Assembly (NCBI RefSeq): GCF_012932215.1
Contig: NZ_CP048788.1
Coordinates: 3,224,001 to 3,288,000 of the forward strand
Source of the DNA: Roseobacter ponti
GTDB lineage: Bacteria > Pseudomonadota > Alphaproteobacteria > Rhodobacterales > Rhodobacteraceae
Length of the DNA: 64,000 nucleotides
Direction: 5' to 3'
How positions within the stretch are numbered: the first letter of the stretch is position 1; the number at the start of each line of letters is the position of its first letter. The translations under genes and the position numbers were made by a program. Below the pieces are notes generated by a model. That model worked only from the letters and a program-made list of their open reading frames with translations. It searched no databases and was not told the origin of the DNA. This document shows, in pieces, positions 48,752-58,191 of this stretch.

Positions 48752-49671
48752 TGGACCTGTCCGCCATCAACCCGATTCTGCTGATTGCTGCGCTGATGAG
48801 TGCGGCGACGCCCATTCTGCTGGCCGCCACCGGAGAGCTTGTCGTTGAGCGCGCAGGCGTGCTGAACCTCGGCGTGGAAGGCATGATGATTACCGGTGCG
48901 ATCTGCGGCTTTGCCATAGCAGTGGAGACCGGATCACCCACCACGGGCTTTATTGCCGCTGCTGTCGGGGGGGCTGTGCTCAGCCTGCTTTTCGCGCTGC
49001 TGACCCAGGTGACCCTGGCCAATCAGGTGGCCTCCGGTCTGGCACTCACCCTTTTTGGCCTGGGGATCTCCTCCCTGCTGGGGCAGGGCTATGTCGGGGT
49101 GAAGCCGCCGCGCATGCCGGATGTGAACTTCGGGCCCCTCAGCGATATTCCGGTGATCGGGCAGATCTTCTTTTCGCATGACCCGCTTCTCTATGTCGGC
49201 CTGCTTCTGGTGGCCGGTGTCTGGGCGGTGCTGCGCTTCACGCGCGCGGGTCTCGTGCTGCGCGCCGTGGGGGAAAACCACGATGCCGCTCATGCGCTGG
49301 GGTACAAGGTCGTGCGCATCCGGACGCTGGCGATTATGTTCGGCGGGGCGCTTGCCGGCATGGGCGGCGCCTATATCAGCCTGATCCGCGTGCCGCAGTG
49401 GACCGAAGGCATGACCGCAGGTGTCGGCTGGATCGCGCTCGCCCTGGTTGTCTTTGCCAGCTGGAAGCCCTGGCGGGTTCTGCTTGGTGCTTATCTTTTT
49501 GGCGGGATCACGCAATTGCAGCTTAATCTGCAGGGTGCAGGCGTTGCCATTCCTGTCGAATATCTGGCAATGTCGCCTTATGTAATCACCATCGTCGTGC
49601 TTGTTATGCTTTCTGCGGATAAGAGCGCGGCGCCCGGCTCACTGGGCCGGTCATTCCATGCCTCAAGCTAG
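48751..49671 (+). CDS. Nucleoside/purine ABC importer, permease 2
   Basis: A 306-residue membrane protein of the same family as its neighbour, NupQ/YufQ type. Motifs: TPILLAATGELVVERAGVLNLGVEGMM, ALFGLGISSLLGQGYVGV-like middle, and LRAVGENHDAAHALGY, the EAA-like loop that docks to the ATPase. The start overlaps the permease 1 stop (TAATG). The two permeases form a heterodimeric channel by family knowledge. Confidence 0.93.
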   Translation: MDLSAINPILLIAALMSAATPILLAATGELVVERAGVLNLGVEGMMITGAICGFAIAVETGSPTTGFIAAAVGGAVLSLLFALLTQVTLANQVASGLALTLFGLGISSLLGQGYVGVKPPRMPDVNFGPLSDIPVIGQIFFSHDPLLYVGLLLVAGVWAVLRFTRAGLVLRAVGENHDAAHALGYKVVRIRTLAIMFGGALAGMGGAYISLIRVPQWTEGMTAGVGWIALALVVFASWKPWRVLLGAYLFGGITQLQLNLQGAGVAIPVEYLAMSPYVITIVVLVMLSADKSAAPGSLGRSFHASS

Positions 49672-49725
49672 AGGCCATTCAACGTCCGGGCAAAACGGGC
49701 GCATTAAAACGGGGAAGACCTGAAC

Positions 49726-50805
49726 ATGAAACTCACCACCCTTTTTGCCGGTGCGGCTGTCGCACTTGGCCTTGCCACCGTGGCTGTCGCGGACGGGCAT
49801 GAGAAAACCAAAGTCGGCTTTGTCTATGTTGGCCCGATCGGCGACGGCGGCTGGACCTACGAGCACGACAAAGGCCGTCTGATGGTCGAGAAAGAGCTCG
49901 GCGATGCGGTCGAGACCGTCTATGTCGAGAACGTGGCCGAGGGCCCGGACAGTGAGCGTGTGATGACCCAGATGGCGCTGGATGGTGCCGATCTGATTTT
50001 CACAACATCTTTCGGCTACATGGATCCGACGATCAACATCGCGGCCAAATTCCCGGATGTGAAATTTGAACACGCCACGGGCTACAAGCGCGCCGACAAC
50101 GTCTCCACCTATTCCGCACGGTTTTACGAAGGCCGGGCGATCCAGGGGCATATCGCGGGCAAGATGACCAAATCCAACATTGTGGGCTATATCGGATCTT
50201 TCCCGATCCCCGAGGTGATCCGGGGCATCAACTCCGCCTATATTCACGCCAGCAAAGTAAACCCGGATGTCGAGTTCAAAATCATCTGGGTCTACACGTG
50301 GTTTGACCCCGCAAAAGAAGCCGACGCTGCAAAAACGCTGATCGAACAGGGCGCCGATGTGGTGCTGCAGCACACGGATTCCACAGCACCTCAGGCCGCC
50401 GCGCAGGAAGCCGGCGATGTGGTCACCTTCGGCCAGGCCTCTGACATGGCTCAGTACGCGCCCTTCCCGCGTGTCTCCTCCATCATCGATGAGTGGGGCC
50501 CCTACTACGTCGCGCGCACCAAAGCCGTTATGGATGGCACGTGGGAGAGCACAGACACATGGGACGGCATCGGCGCCGGCATGGTCGGAATCGGTGAGAT
50601 CTCTGACGCCGTTCCTGCTGATGTGAAAGAAGAAGCACTGGCTCTGAAAGCAGCAATTGCGGACGGCTCTTATCACGCCTTTACCGGGCCTATCAACAAA
50701 CAGGACGGATCCGCTTGGCTTGCAGACGGCGAAACAGCGGATGACGGCACGCTTGCCGGCATGAATTTCTATGTCGAAGGCATCGAAGGCGACATTCCGC
50801 AATAA
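49726..50805 (+). CDS. BMP family purine/nucleoside-binding protein
   Basis: A 359-residue periplasmic binding protein of the BMP/PnrA family. A signal peptide (LTTLFAGAAVALGLATVAVA) is cut near ADG. Motifs: KVGFVYVGPIGDGGWTYEHD, GADLIFTTSFGYMDPTINIA, and QGADVVLQHTDSTAPQAAA. Such proteins bind nucleosides or purines. It follows the two permeases by 54 bp and the xdhABC-ABC run ends with a strong terminator 28 bp after it, marking this as a single purine import and oxidation operon. Confidence 0.93.
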   Translation: MKLTTLFAGAAVALGLATVAVADGHEKTKVGFVYVGPIGDGGWTYEHDKGRLMVEKELGDAVETVYVENVAEGPDSERVMTQMALDGADLIFTTSFGYMDPTINIAAKFPDVKFEHATGYKRADNVSTYSARFYEGRAIQGHIAGKMTKSNIVGYIGSFPIPEVIRGINSAYIHASKVNPDVEFKIIWVYTWFDPAKEADAAKTLIEQGADVVLQHTDSTAPQAAAQEAGDVVTFGQASDMAQYAPFPRVSSIIDEWGPYYVARTKAVMDGTWESTDTWDGIGAGMVGIGEISDAVPADVKEEALALKAAIADGSYHAFTGPINKQDGSAWLADGETADDGTLAGMNFYVEGIEGDIPQ

Positions 50806-50833
50806 ATCGTACTGCGCTGCAGATTTTCCGGTG

Positions 50834-50858
50834 AAAGGCCCCGTTCGCGGGGCCTTTT
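50834..50858 (+). terminator. Intrinsic terminator of the xdh-ABC operon
   Basis: AAAGGCCCCG (50834-50843) pairs perfectly with CGGGGCCTTT (50848-50857) closing a TTCG tetraloop; the T-run is part of the stem end. A UUCG-capped 10-bp stem is very stable. Confidence 0.9.
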
Positions 50859-50971
50859 GCATCTTATGTATCTTGCGGGCAGACTGCGTTCGTGCTTGAT
50901 GGTACCTGAGGTTGAAACACTACCTCATCCGATGGCAGTTATCTTCCACGATGTTGGTTTACGAGGGCACA

Positions 50972-51622
50972 ATGACCAGACTTATCACAGCCGCTGTTAC
51001 AGCACTTCTTTTCGGCGTTTCTGCAGCATCCGCCGCAACATTCACAGACAGATCGCTTTTCGACGCAGCCGCAGGCCCCGGCCTTGCGCTTGAGTCGTTT
51101 GAAAGCGTTCCTCTGTCCGGCAACACCGCAAGTGGCGGTCTCCCCTCTGCCGATTTCGGCGACTTTTTCGTCAGCGCAACGCGCCCGGCCGTCAAGGTGA
51201 TCGATACGCCGTTTTTCTTTGCCCAGAACACCACAGCAGGCGGCAAGAACTTCCTCTATCTTGATTCGGATATCGGCTTCACCGGGTTCATCATGACGCT
51301 GGCCTTTGACGCGCCGGTGCTGTCTTTCGGGTTTGACTACTCCGGTCTGGGCCGCAACGGAGATGAAAGCACGATTTTCATCAACGGTGAGACAATGATC
51401 CTGCCCAAAGCAACTGACGCGCCTGCCTTCTTTGGTTTTACCAGCGAAAACGGTGTGTCCGCATTCTCCATCAACACCAACAATAACAGCGCCTTCAGCA
51501 TTGATGAGCTGGCCTATGGCGGCGGCGAAACAGCAACGCCTGTGCCGCTGCCTGCCGCCCTGCCGATGCTGCTGGTGGCAGTAGCGGGCTTCGGACTGAT
51601 GAAACGCCGCAAAGCAGCCTGA
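50972..51622 (+). CDS. VPLPA-CTERM sorted exoprotein
   Basis: A 216-residue secreted protein. Signal peptide at residues 1-20 (LITAAVTALLFGVSAASA). The body is beta-rich with a short DFGDFFVSATR and a Ca-free lectin-like look (FIMTLAFDAPVLSFGFDYSG). The C-terminus has the VPLPAALPMLL motif, one transmembrane helix and a basic end (MKRRKAA): a VPLPA-CTERM sorting signal, processed by a dedicated exosortase encoded elsewhere. I start at ATG 50972; a frame from 50912 is longer but spoils the signal peptide. Its function is unknown, perhaps surface or matrix. Confidence 0.85.
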   Translation: MTRLITAAVTALLFGVSAASAATFTDRSLFDAAAGPGLALESFESVPLSGNTASGGLPSADFGDFFVSATRPAVKVIDTPFFFAQNTTAGGKNFLYLDSDIGFTGFIMTLAFDAPVLSFGFDYSGLGRNGDESTIFINGETMILPKATDAPAFFGFTSENGVSAFSINTNNNSAFSIDELAYGGGETATPVPLPAALPMLLVAVAGFGLMKRRKAA

Positions 51623-51647
51623 TCAGGCCCTCACCTAACTGAGACGG

Positions 51648-51676
51648 AAAAGGCGCCCTCAGCGGCGCCTTTTTTT
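51648..51676. terminator. Bidirectional terminator, VPLPA gene / gshA
   Basis: AAAAGGCGCC (51648-51657) pairs with GGCGCCTTTT (51664-51673), loop of six bases, with T to 51676 on the + strand and a T-run on the other strand from the complementary A-run. It serves the VPLPA gene and, reversed, gshA. Confidence 0.88.
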
Positions 51677-51716
51677 GTTGCGAAATCCGCGCCGCGCGCG
51701 ATGAACACGCATCGGG

Positions 51717-53087
51717 TCAGTAGGAATATTCGGCGTAGATCCGGCTCAGATCACCATCCCAGTCACCGTGATAATGCGCCAGCAGTTCATCCGCCGGGAC
51801 CTGGCCGGTTTCAATGCTTTCATGCAGTGCGTTCAGGAAATGTGTCTCGTCGGGCACCATGCCACCAGCTCCTGTGCGGGCGCGTGCCTTCAGACCGGCG
51901 GTGCTGATTGCAACGGCCTCTCGGGCGATCTCATGCATTTTCACGCCGTTCACTTCAGCCTGCAGCGCGTCGACCGAGGCGGCAACGCGAAGCCCGTCGC
52001 GGGTCTCGGCGTCCCAGTTTTTTGCCAGATCCCAGGCCGCATCGAGCGCCGTCTGGTCATACATCAGCCCGACCCAGAAAGCCGGCAGGGCACAGAGCCG
52101 CCGCCAGGGTCCCCCGTCGGCGCCGCGCATCTCGATAAAGCGCTTCATGCGGGCTTCGGGAAAGGCGGTGGTCAGATGGTCCGCCCAGTCCGAAAGCGTC
52201 GGGATCTCACCCGGCAGCGCAGGCAGCTCACCCTTCATGAAATCACGAAACGACATGCCAAGCGCGTCGATGTATCTGCCGTCGCGGTATACAAAATACA
52301 TCGGCACATCGAGAGCATAGTCGACCCATGCATCAAACCCGAAACCGTCCTCGAAAACAAAGGGCAGCATGCCGGTGCGCGCGGCATCCAGATCGCGCCA
52401 GACACGGCTGCGCCAGGATTTATGCCCGTTGGGTCTGCCCTCAAAAAAGGGCGAGTTGGCAAAGAGCGCTGTGGCCACCGGTTGCAGCGCCAGTGCGACG
52501 CGCATTTTCTGAACCATGTCCGGCTCGGAACCGAAATCAAGGTTCACCTGCACTGTGCAGGTGCGGCGCATCATGACCCGGCCCATGGTGCCGACCTTGG
52601 TCATGTATTCGTTCATCAGTTTATAGCGGCCCTTGGGCATCAGATCCATATCTTCATGGGTCCAGACCGGTGCGGCCCCCAGCCCGATAAAGCCGGCGCC
52701 GATGCGGTCCGCCACGTCACGCACTTCACGCAGGTGGGTATTCACCTCATCACAGGTCTCGTGGATGGTTTCCAGCGGTGCACCGGAAAGCTCCAGCTGT
52801 CCGCCAGGCTCAAGGCTGATGTTCGCGCCGTCTTTTTCGAGGCCGATCAGATGACCGCCTTCGGTAACGGGCGACCAGCCGTGATCATCGCGCAGCCCCT
52901 CCAGCATGACCCGGATCGAACGCGGACCATCATAGGGCAGCGGTTTCAGCGTGTCTTTGCAATAGCCGAATTTTTCGTGCTCAGTGCCAATGCGCCAGTC
53001 TTCTTTTGGCTTGCAGCCGTCTGCGAGATACTGCGCAAGCTGATCACGGGACGTGACCGGCCCTCCGCCGGACTGTGGAATAGACAT
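51717..53087 (-). CDS. gshA: Glutamate-cysteine ligase (plant-type)
   Basis: A 456-residue ligase of the GCS2/plant type that makes gamma-glutamylcysteine, first step of glutathione synthesis. Motifs: DWRIGTEHEKFGY at the N-terminus, LEPGGQLELSGAPLETIHE, a Cys-containing CTVQVNLDFGSE and the loop EMRGADGGPWRRLCALPAFWVGL. Alphaproteobacteria commonly use this form. It is the last gene of rsmE - membrane protein - gshA on the reverse strand and terminates at the shared hairpin. Confidence 0.94.
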   Translation of the reverse strand: MSIPQSGGGPVTSRDQLAQYLADGCKPKEDWRIGTEHEKFGYCKDTLKPLPYDGPRSIRVMLEGLRDDHGWSPVTEGGHLIGLEKDGANISLEPGGQLELSGAPLETIHETCDEVNTHLREVRDVADRIGAGFIGLGAAPVWTHEDMDLMPKGRYKLMNEYMTKVGTMGRVMMRRTCTVQVNLDFGSEPDMVQKMRVALALQPVATALFANSPFFEGRPNGHKSWRSRVWRDLDAARTGMLPFVFEDGFGFDAWVDYALDVPMYFVYRDGRYIDALGMSFRDFMKGELPALPGEIPTLSDWADHLTTAFPEARMKRFIEMRGADGGPWRRLCALPAFWVGLMYDQTALDAAWDLAKNWDAETRDGLRVAASVDALQAEVNGVKMHEIAREAVAISTAGLKARARTGAGGMVPDETHFLNALHESIETGQVPADELLAHYHGDWDGDLSRIYAEYSY

Positions 53088-53153
53088 GTGGGAGGCTCCG
53101 TTTCGACAGACTGTAGGCTCAGGTTTCCGGAATGGGACGATTTGCCGGGTGTG

Positions 53154-53687
53154 TCAATGCACGGTCAGTTGTGCGTGAGCGGACAGGTCGCGCTGCCAGA
53201 TCATCACCTGCTGATCTCCGCCGGGGCCCGCCCGCCCGTTCAGGGCGTCGAGCATCCGCGCGGTTTTCAGACCCGGCAGCGTGGCAAAGGCGTCAAAAAG
53301 CGCCTCGGCGCCTTCGGCATTGACCGGTATCATCAGCTCATTCTGACCGGGTTGTTTCAGCCGCCAGTGCGCGGGATGCTGGCGCCGGTCGAGGGTCAGC
53401 GCCTGCAGTTCACCGAGGGCAATCACGCCCCCCGTCAGGGGCCCGAAATAGATCACCTGTCCTTCGTCGACACGCACCGAGCCGGGCCCCGCGCCCGCAC
53501 TGCGAAAACGCGCCCGCTGAAAGCCGATGCGAATGAGAGCAAGGCCCGCGATAATCATCACGATAGCAGGGATCGTCAGCAACTGTCCGGGCCCGGCCAG
53601 CCACCACAGACCCAGCAGCAGCAGCGCGCCGCCGGTCAGCGCCTCGCGCCAGCGCATCAGCTGGTCTTTTGCCTCAGGCCGGATCAT
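53154..53687 (-). CDS. Two-helix membrane protein between rsmE and gshA
   Basis: A 177-residue protein with two close hydrophobic segments (LTGGALLLLGLWWLAG and LLTIPAIVMIIAGLALIRIG) followed by a cytoplasmic domain rich in beta strands (VDEGQVIYFGPLTGGVIALGELQALTL) and ending DLSAHAQLTVH. No family that I can name with certainty, though similar proteins occur beside rsmE in roseobacters. It lies 40 bp after rsmE and 66 bp before gshA. Confidence 0.7.
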   Translation of the reverse strand: MIRPEAKDQLMRWREALTGGALLLLGLWWLAGPGQLLTIPAIVMIIAGLALIRIGFQRARFRSAGAGPGSVRVDEGQVIYFGPLTGGVIALGELQALTLDRRQHPAHWRLKQPGQNELMIPVNAEGAEALFDAFATLPGLKTARMLDALNGRAGPGGDQQVMIWQRDLSAHAQLTVH

Positions 53688-53727
53688 GCGCGCGCCCTTT
53701 GGGATGCTTTGCCGGGTTGAGCATGAC

Positions 53728-54459
53728 TCATGTCCAGTCTCCCAGTGCCTGCTGCCAGAGGGTCAGCGCCGCAACAGCAGCGGTATCGGCCCTCAGAATG
53801 CGGGGCCCGAGCGATACCGGATGCGCATGTGACAGCCCGCGCAACCGCTGACGCTCGGCGTCGGAGAAACCGCCTTCCGGTCCGATCAGAACGGCCCAGG
53901 GGCCCGGCGCGTCCGGCAGAACCGGTGCGCCCGAAGGGGCCGCCTCGTCACAAAACATGATGCGGCGGTCTGCGTTCCAGCCGTCAAGTAACGCCGGCAG
54001 TTTCTGCAGATCAGTGACCTCGGGCACAAAGGTGCCGCCGCATTGCTCGGCGGCCTCCACTGCATGGGCCTGCAGCCTGTCACGCTGAATGCGGCCGGCA
54101 TTGGTAAAGGCCGTCTGCACCGGAATGATCCTCGCCGCGCCCAGTTCGGCGGCTTTTTCCACGATGAAATCCGTGCGGGCCTTTTTGATCGGCGCAAACA
54201 TCAGCCACAGATCAGGCGGCATCCGCAAAGGCCGCGTCTGTTCCAGAACCCGCAGCGTACCGCCGCGTTTGCCCGCCTGCTCGAGCTGCGCAAGCCATTC
54301 ACCGCATTTGCCATCAAAGACCAGCAGGTGATCGCCCGCGCCCTGACGCATCACACCAAAAAGGTAGTGAGCCTGCTCACGCGACAGAGGAAGCGTTTGC
54401 GCCTCCCCCAAAGGGTGCTCTACATAAAGCCGGATTTTAGCTGATACATCACGCTCCAT
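53728..54459 (-). CDS. rsmE: 16S rRNA (uracil-1498-N3) methyltransferase
   Basis: A 243-residue SPOUT methyltransferase. The N-terminal PUA-like domain (HYLFGVMRQGAGDHLLVFDGKCGEW) is followed by the knot with LIGPEGGFSDAERQR and SLGPRILRADTAAVAAL, hallmarks of RsmE. I start at ATG 54459 (MERDVSAKIRLY). Only 11 bp separate it from the divergent ubiA start, and no clear SD is seen on its side, so the transcript may be nearly leaderless or start inside ubiA. Confidence 0.93.
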   Translation of the reverse strand: MERDVSAKIRLYVEHPLGEAQTLPLSREQAHYLFGVMRQGAGDHLLVFDGKCGEWLAQLEQAGKRGGTLRVLEQTRPLRMPPDLWLMFAPIKKARTDFIVEKAAELGAARIIPVQTAFTNAGRIQRDRLQAHAVEAAEQCGGTFVPEVTDLQKLPALLDGWNADRRIMFCDEAAPSGAPVLPDAPGPWAVLIGPEGGFSDAERQRLRGLSHAHPVSLGPRILRADTAAVAALTLWQQALGDWT

Positions 54460-54470
54460 GAGGGGAACAT

Positions 54471-55433
54471 ATGCAAGAGCCCAAGCCAGCACCAGATGGT
54501 CAGGTCGCGGATGCGGTAAAAGACAACTGGGTGGACCTTTATGCACCCGGCCCTGCGCGCCCCTATCTGCGTCTGAGCCGGGCGGACCGGCCGATCGGTA
54601 CCTGGCTCTTGCTGATCCCCTGCTGGTGGGGGCTGGCTCTGGCCATTCATTTCGACGGGCAGATGCGGCTTTACGACCTGTGGATCGCTCTGGGCTGTGG
54701 AATCGGTGCCTGGCTGATGCGCGGTGCAGGCTGTACCTGGAACGATATCTCGGACCGCGACTATGACGGCGCGGTCGAACGCACCCGCTCGCGGCCCATT
54801 CCCGCAGGGCAGGTCAGCGTCACCGGTGCGGTAATCTGGATGTGTCTGCAGGCGCTTGTGGCTTTTGGCATACTGCTCACGTTTAACACGGCAGCCATTC
54901 TGCTCGGGGTTCTGGCGTTGCTGCCTGTGGCGATCTATCCCTTTGCCAAACGCTTCACCTGGTGGCCGCAGGTCTTTCTGGGGCTTGCGTTTAACTGGGG
55001 CGCATTGCTCGCCTGGACTGCACATACGGGCGAGCTTGGCGCGCCGGCCGTGGTGCTTTACTTCAGCGGCATTGCATGGACGCTGTTTTACGACACCATC
55101 TATGCGCATCAGGATACCGAGGACGACGCGCTGATCGGTATCAAATCGACCGCGAGGCTCTTTGGAGACAAGACCGGTCCATGGCTGCGACGGTTTCTGG
55201 TGGTGACTGTGGGTCTGATGGGGCTTGCCGTGATATTTGCCCTGCAGCCCGGCGGTAACATTCTGGCGATGGTGGTGGGCCTTGCCGGGCCCTGGGCCAT
55301 GGGCTGGCACATGGCCTGGCAGCTGCGCGGGCTGGATATTGAAAACAATGACAAGCTCTTACAGCTTTTCCGCTGCAACCGGGATACCGGCTTTATCCCG
55401 CTGATTTTCTTTGTGGCAGCTTTGCTGGTGTGA
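54471..55433 (+). CDS. ubiA: 4-hydroxybenzoate polyprenyltransferase
   Basis: A 320-residue membrane prenyltransferase for ubiquinone synthesis, attaching a polyprenyl chain to 4-hydroxybenzoate. The two Asp-rich motifs are CTWNDISDRDYDGAVERTRSRP and YDTIYAHQDTEDDALIG. About eight hydrophobic segments are visible. The start ATG 54471 has AGGGGAA just before it. It is divergent from rsmE (11 bp). Confidence 0.95.
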   Translation: MQEPKPAPDGQVADAVKDNWVDLYAPGPARPYLRLSRADRPIGTWLLLIPCWWGLALAIHFDGQMRLYDLWIALGCGIGAWLMRGAGCTWNDISDRDYDGAVERTRSRPIPAGQVSVTGAVIWMCLQALVAFGILLTFNTAAILLGVLALLPVAIYPFAKRFTWWPQVFLGLAFNWGALLAWTAHTGELGAPAVVLYFSGIAWTLFYDTIYAHQDTEDDALIGIKSTARLFGDKTGPWLRRFLVVTVGLMGLAVIFALQPGGNILAMVVGLAGPWAMGWHMAWQLRGLDIENNDKLLQLFRCNRDTGFIPLIFFVAALLV

Positions 55434-55494
55434 TTGATAACCCGGGCGCTGAGGCGTATCAGTGCCCCTGTGATGTACAAGGCTTTGCACTGAT

Positions 55495-57399
55495 ATGCGC
55501 GTATCCCGGCTGACCATGATTGCAGCGGCATTCCTGACCGCAGCAGGATTTGCGCTGATCGCGGCCAACTCCTCTGTGACAATCGTCGAGGAAAGCTCAG
55601 AGACCGGGGTCCGCCAGCAGCTCGACCTGAACGGCCTGACCTGGGCCGAAGTCGAAGCAAACGGGTTGCAGGTTGTTCTGGCCGGTACGGCACCCAATGA
55701 GGCGCTGCGATTTCGTGCACTGAGCATTGCAGGTTCCGTCGTAGATGCCGCCCGGATCATAGACGAGATGCAGATCGCGGCGACAGAGGCCGTCGCCCCG
55801 CCGCGATTTTCGGCAGAAGTGCTGCGCAACACCGCCGGAATATCGGTGATCGGGCTGATCCCGCTAAGCACTGACCGCGACGCTCTGATAGGGGCGTTCA
55901 CCGAGATGAGTGATCTGCCTGTCACGGACCTGCTGGAAACGGCGGATTACCCGGCACCATCCGGGTGGGAAGATGCCCTCGCCTATGCCATCTCCGCGAT
56001 GGATGAGCTGCCGCGTGCAAAGGTTTCGGTCGCTGCGGGGCGGGTCGAAATCACTGCGATCGCCGACAGCACCGGTGACAGGACCCGCATGGAAACAGAG
56101 CTGCGGCGGGCCGCACCGCCCGCACTTAACGTGGCCCTCAACATCTCCGCACCACGGCCTGTGATCACCCCCTTTACGCTGCGTTTCGTCATTGATGACG
56201 CGGGTGCGCGTTTCGATGCCTGCTCGGCCGACACAGAAGCCGCGCGGACAAGCATTCTGACGGCGGCCATGGAGGCCGGGCTGACCGGCCCCGGGCGCTG
56301 CACGATCGGGATGGGCGTGCCCAGCCCCAGCTGGTCAGAAGCTGTGCAGACCGCCATCGCAGCTCTGGCCGAGATTGGCGGCGGTTCAGTAACCTTTTCG
56401 GACGCAGATGTCACGATTGTCGCTGCCGAGGGCACCGAATTCGGCCTCTTTGAGCAGGTAATCGGCGAGCTGGAAAACGCGCTGCCTGAGGTCTTCGCGC
56501 TCTATGCGGTCCGACCGGAAACCACAGATCCTGCCGACGGACCTGCAGAGTTTCTCGCCACGCTCAGCCCCGAAGGTCAGGTGCAGCTGCGTGGCCGGAT
56601 CTCCGGCGAGAAAATGCGCGATGTGGCCGACAGTTTTGCACGTGCCAGATTCGGATCTGAAAACGTTTACACTGCCGCACGCGTTGTGCCGGACCTGCCG
56701 GCTGACTGGCCGGCGCGTGTGCTGACCGGGATCGAAGCGCTCGGATATCTCAACAACGGCGTTGTCGTTGTCACGCCTGACACGGTGCGTCTTTCGGGGG
56801 CTTCGGGCAATGCGGGAGCAAGTGACATGATAGCCCGCCTCATGGCCGACAAGCTGGGCGAAGAGGCACAGTTCGAGATCAACGTAACCTATGTCGAGGA
56901 GCTGGATCCCGTGGCCGCTCTGCCGACGCCGGAGGAGTGCGAAGTAAGGATCGCGGAGGTGGTTGCCGGCAGCAAGATCAACTTTGAACCAGGTTCGGCG
57001 ACAATCGATGCCGGCGCCCTGCCCGTCATGGACGAGATCGCAGAGATCCTGTCCGAGTGCGGCGATCTGCGGCTTGAGGTTCAGGGTCACACCGACAGCC
57101 AGGGCCGCGAGGAGATGAATCTTGCGCTGAGCCAGGCGCGGGCGGAATCAGTGCTCAACGAACTCCGGGCGCGACGGGTGCTGACCGGAAACTTCCTCGC
57201 TGTGGGGTACGGCGAGGAAAATCCGGTTGCAGATAACGACAGCGAAGAAGGCCGGGAGGACAACCGGCGGATCGAGTTCCGGCTTGTTGAGCCCGATTCC
57301 GGTGTACCCGAGGGCGACTCCGCACTGGAAAGCCTCGCGGAAAAGACGGATACAGAAGGTGAAGCGCCGGCGGAGGACCCCACGAATGAGCAGAACTGA
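55495..57399 (+). CDS. OmpA family protein with BON-like repeats
   Basis: A 634-residue envelope protein. An uncleaved or cleaved hydrophobic N-terminus (MIAAAFLTAAGFALIA), then a stretch with BON-like repeats (LQVVLAGTAPNEALRFRALSIAGSVVDAARI), and a C-terminal OmpA domain from about residue 495 with INFEPGSATIDAG, VQGHTDSQGREEMNLALSQARAESV, and GYGEENPVADNDSEEGREDNRRIEF, the peptidoglycan-binding signature. An acidic tail follows. It overlaps the next gene by 14 bp. Likely anchors the outer envelope to peptidoglycan or the inner membrane. Confidence 0.87.
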   Translation: MRVSRLTMIAAAFLTAAGFALIAANSSVTIVEESSETGVRQQLDLNGLTWAEVEANGLQVVLAGTAPNEALRFRALSIAGSVVDAARIIDEMQIAATEAVAPPRFSAEVLRNTAGISVIGLIPLSTDRDALIGAFTEMSDLPVTDLLETADYPAPSGWEDALAYAISAMDELPRAKVSVAAGRVEITAIADSTGDRTRMETELRRAAPPALNVALNISAPRPVITPFTLRFVIDDAGARFDACSADTEAARTSILTAAMEAGLTGPGRCTIGMGVPSPSWSEAVQTAIAALAEIGGGSVTFSDADVTIVAAEGTEFGLFEQVIGELENALPEVFALYAVRPETTDPADGPAEFLATLSPEGQVQLRGRISGEKMRDVADSFARARFGSENVYTAARVVPDLPADWPARVLTGIEALGYLNNGVVVVTPDTVRLSGASGNAGASDMIARLMADKLGEEAQFEINVTYVEELDPVAALPTPEECEVRIAEVVAGSKINFEPGSATIDAGALPVMDEIAEILSECGDLRLEVQGHTDSQGREEMNLALSQARAESVLNELRARRVLTGNFLAVGYGEENPVADNDSEEGREDNRRIEFRLVEPDSGVPEGDSALESLAEKTDTEGEAPAEDPTNEQN

Positions 57400-57715
57400 A
57401 TTTGTCATCGCAACGGCGATCATTCTGTTTGTGGCATTCTGTCTGGGATGGTTTGCCAGTTGGCTGGTCAACCGTTTCACCCGGGTCGCGGCAGACGACG
57501 TGGCGCAGCTGGACAGGATGAGCCAGGAGCTGCACGAGGCAGAAGAAACCCGCGATCAGGCCATCACCTATCTGCAACAGCGTGAAGCGGAGCTGACAAA
57601 TCAGCTGGCGCAGACCGAAGCAGAACTCCGGGCTGCGATGGACGGGCTGCGCGATGCCCGCCATGAAACAGAAGACATGCGCGCCCATCTGGCCAGTGCA
57701 CGCCCGGCCAGCTGA
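57386..57715 (+). CDS. Coiled-coil inner-membrane protein
   Basis: A 109-residue protein: one N-terminal transmembrane helix (FVIATAIILFVAFCLGWFAS), then a long heptad coiled coil (LDRMSQELHEAEETRD and on through QLAQTEAELRAAMDG). ATG 57386 lies 14 bp before the end of the OmpA gene; the longer frame upstream is antisense-like and rejected. The gene probably acts with the OmpA protein, but function is unknown. Confidence 0.78.
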   Translation: MSRTEFVIATAIILFVAFCLGWFASWLVNRFTRVAADDVAQLDRMSQELHEAEETRDQAITYLQQREAELTNQLAQTEAELRAAMDGLRDARHETEDMRAHLASARPAS

Positions 57716-57739
57716 AACCCGCCCCCGTGACGCAGCCGG

Positions 57740-58183
57740 TCAGGCGACGGTCATATGTGCGCAATCCGCATCATGGCTGATTTTCTGAGACGTACTGCCA
57801 AGAAAAGCGCCCGCGACATTGCCCAGACCGCGCCGCCCTGTCACGATCAGATCTGCACCGCATTCTTTGGCACAGGCGACGACATCATCTGCCGGATCGC
57901 TGGAACCGATATGCGTCTTCACGCCGACTTTATGGGCTTCGGCCACGGCTTTTGCTTCGGTGAGAACTTTCTCCGCGGCTTCCTTCACCTTTTCAGGCTC
58001 CGGCATCGTCGTTGCAACATGGTACCCGGCCACAGCCCCCAGCGCAAAGGCCACGGTTTCGGCTTTGGGCGTGTGAACGAGATGGACTTCGGAATTATAT
58101 TTGCCGGCCATGTCACAGGCCAGTTCAAGCGCTTTACCGGCCTGACCGGAGCCGTCGATTCCTACTACGATCTTTGAAAACAT
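57740..58183 (-). CDS. uspA: Universal stress protein family
   Basis: A 147-residue UspA-type protein of the ATP-binding class: N-terminal IVVGIDGSGQAGKALELA and the nucleotide motif TGRRGLGNVAGAFLGSTSQK (G-2X-G-9X-G-S). The start is ATG 58183 (MFSKIVVG); the frame opens 12 codons earlier but lacks an SD there. Its SD is inside a perfect hairpin (58192-58216) and an FnrL-like site lies further upstream, so both low oxygen and translation-level control are plausible. In Rhodobacterales uspA is often in the FnrL regulon. Confidence 0.92.
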   Translation of the reverse strand: MFSKIVVGIDGSGQAGKALELACDMAGKYNSEVHLVHTPKAETVAFALGAVAGYHVATTMPEPEKVKEAAEKVLTEAKAVAEAHKVGVKTHIGSSDPADDVVACAKECGADLIVTGRRGLGNVAGAFLGSTSQKISHDADCAHMTVA

Positions 58184-58191
58184 TGTCTGAT

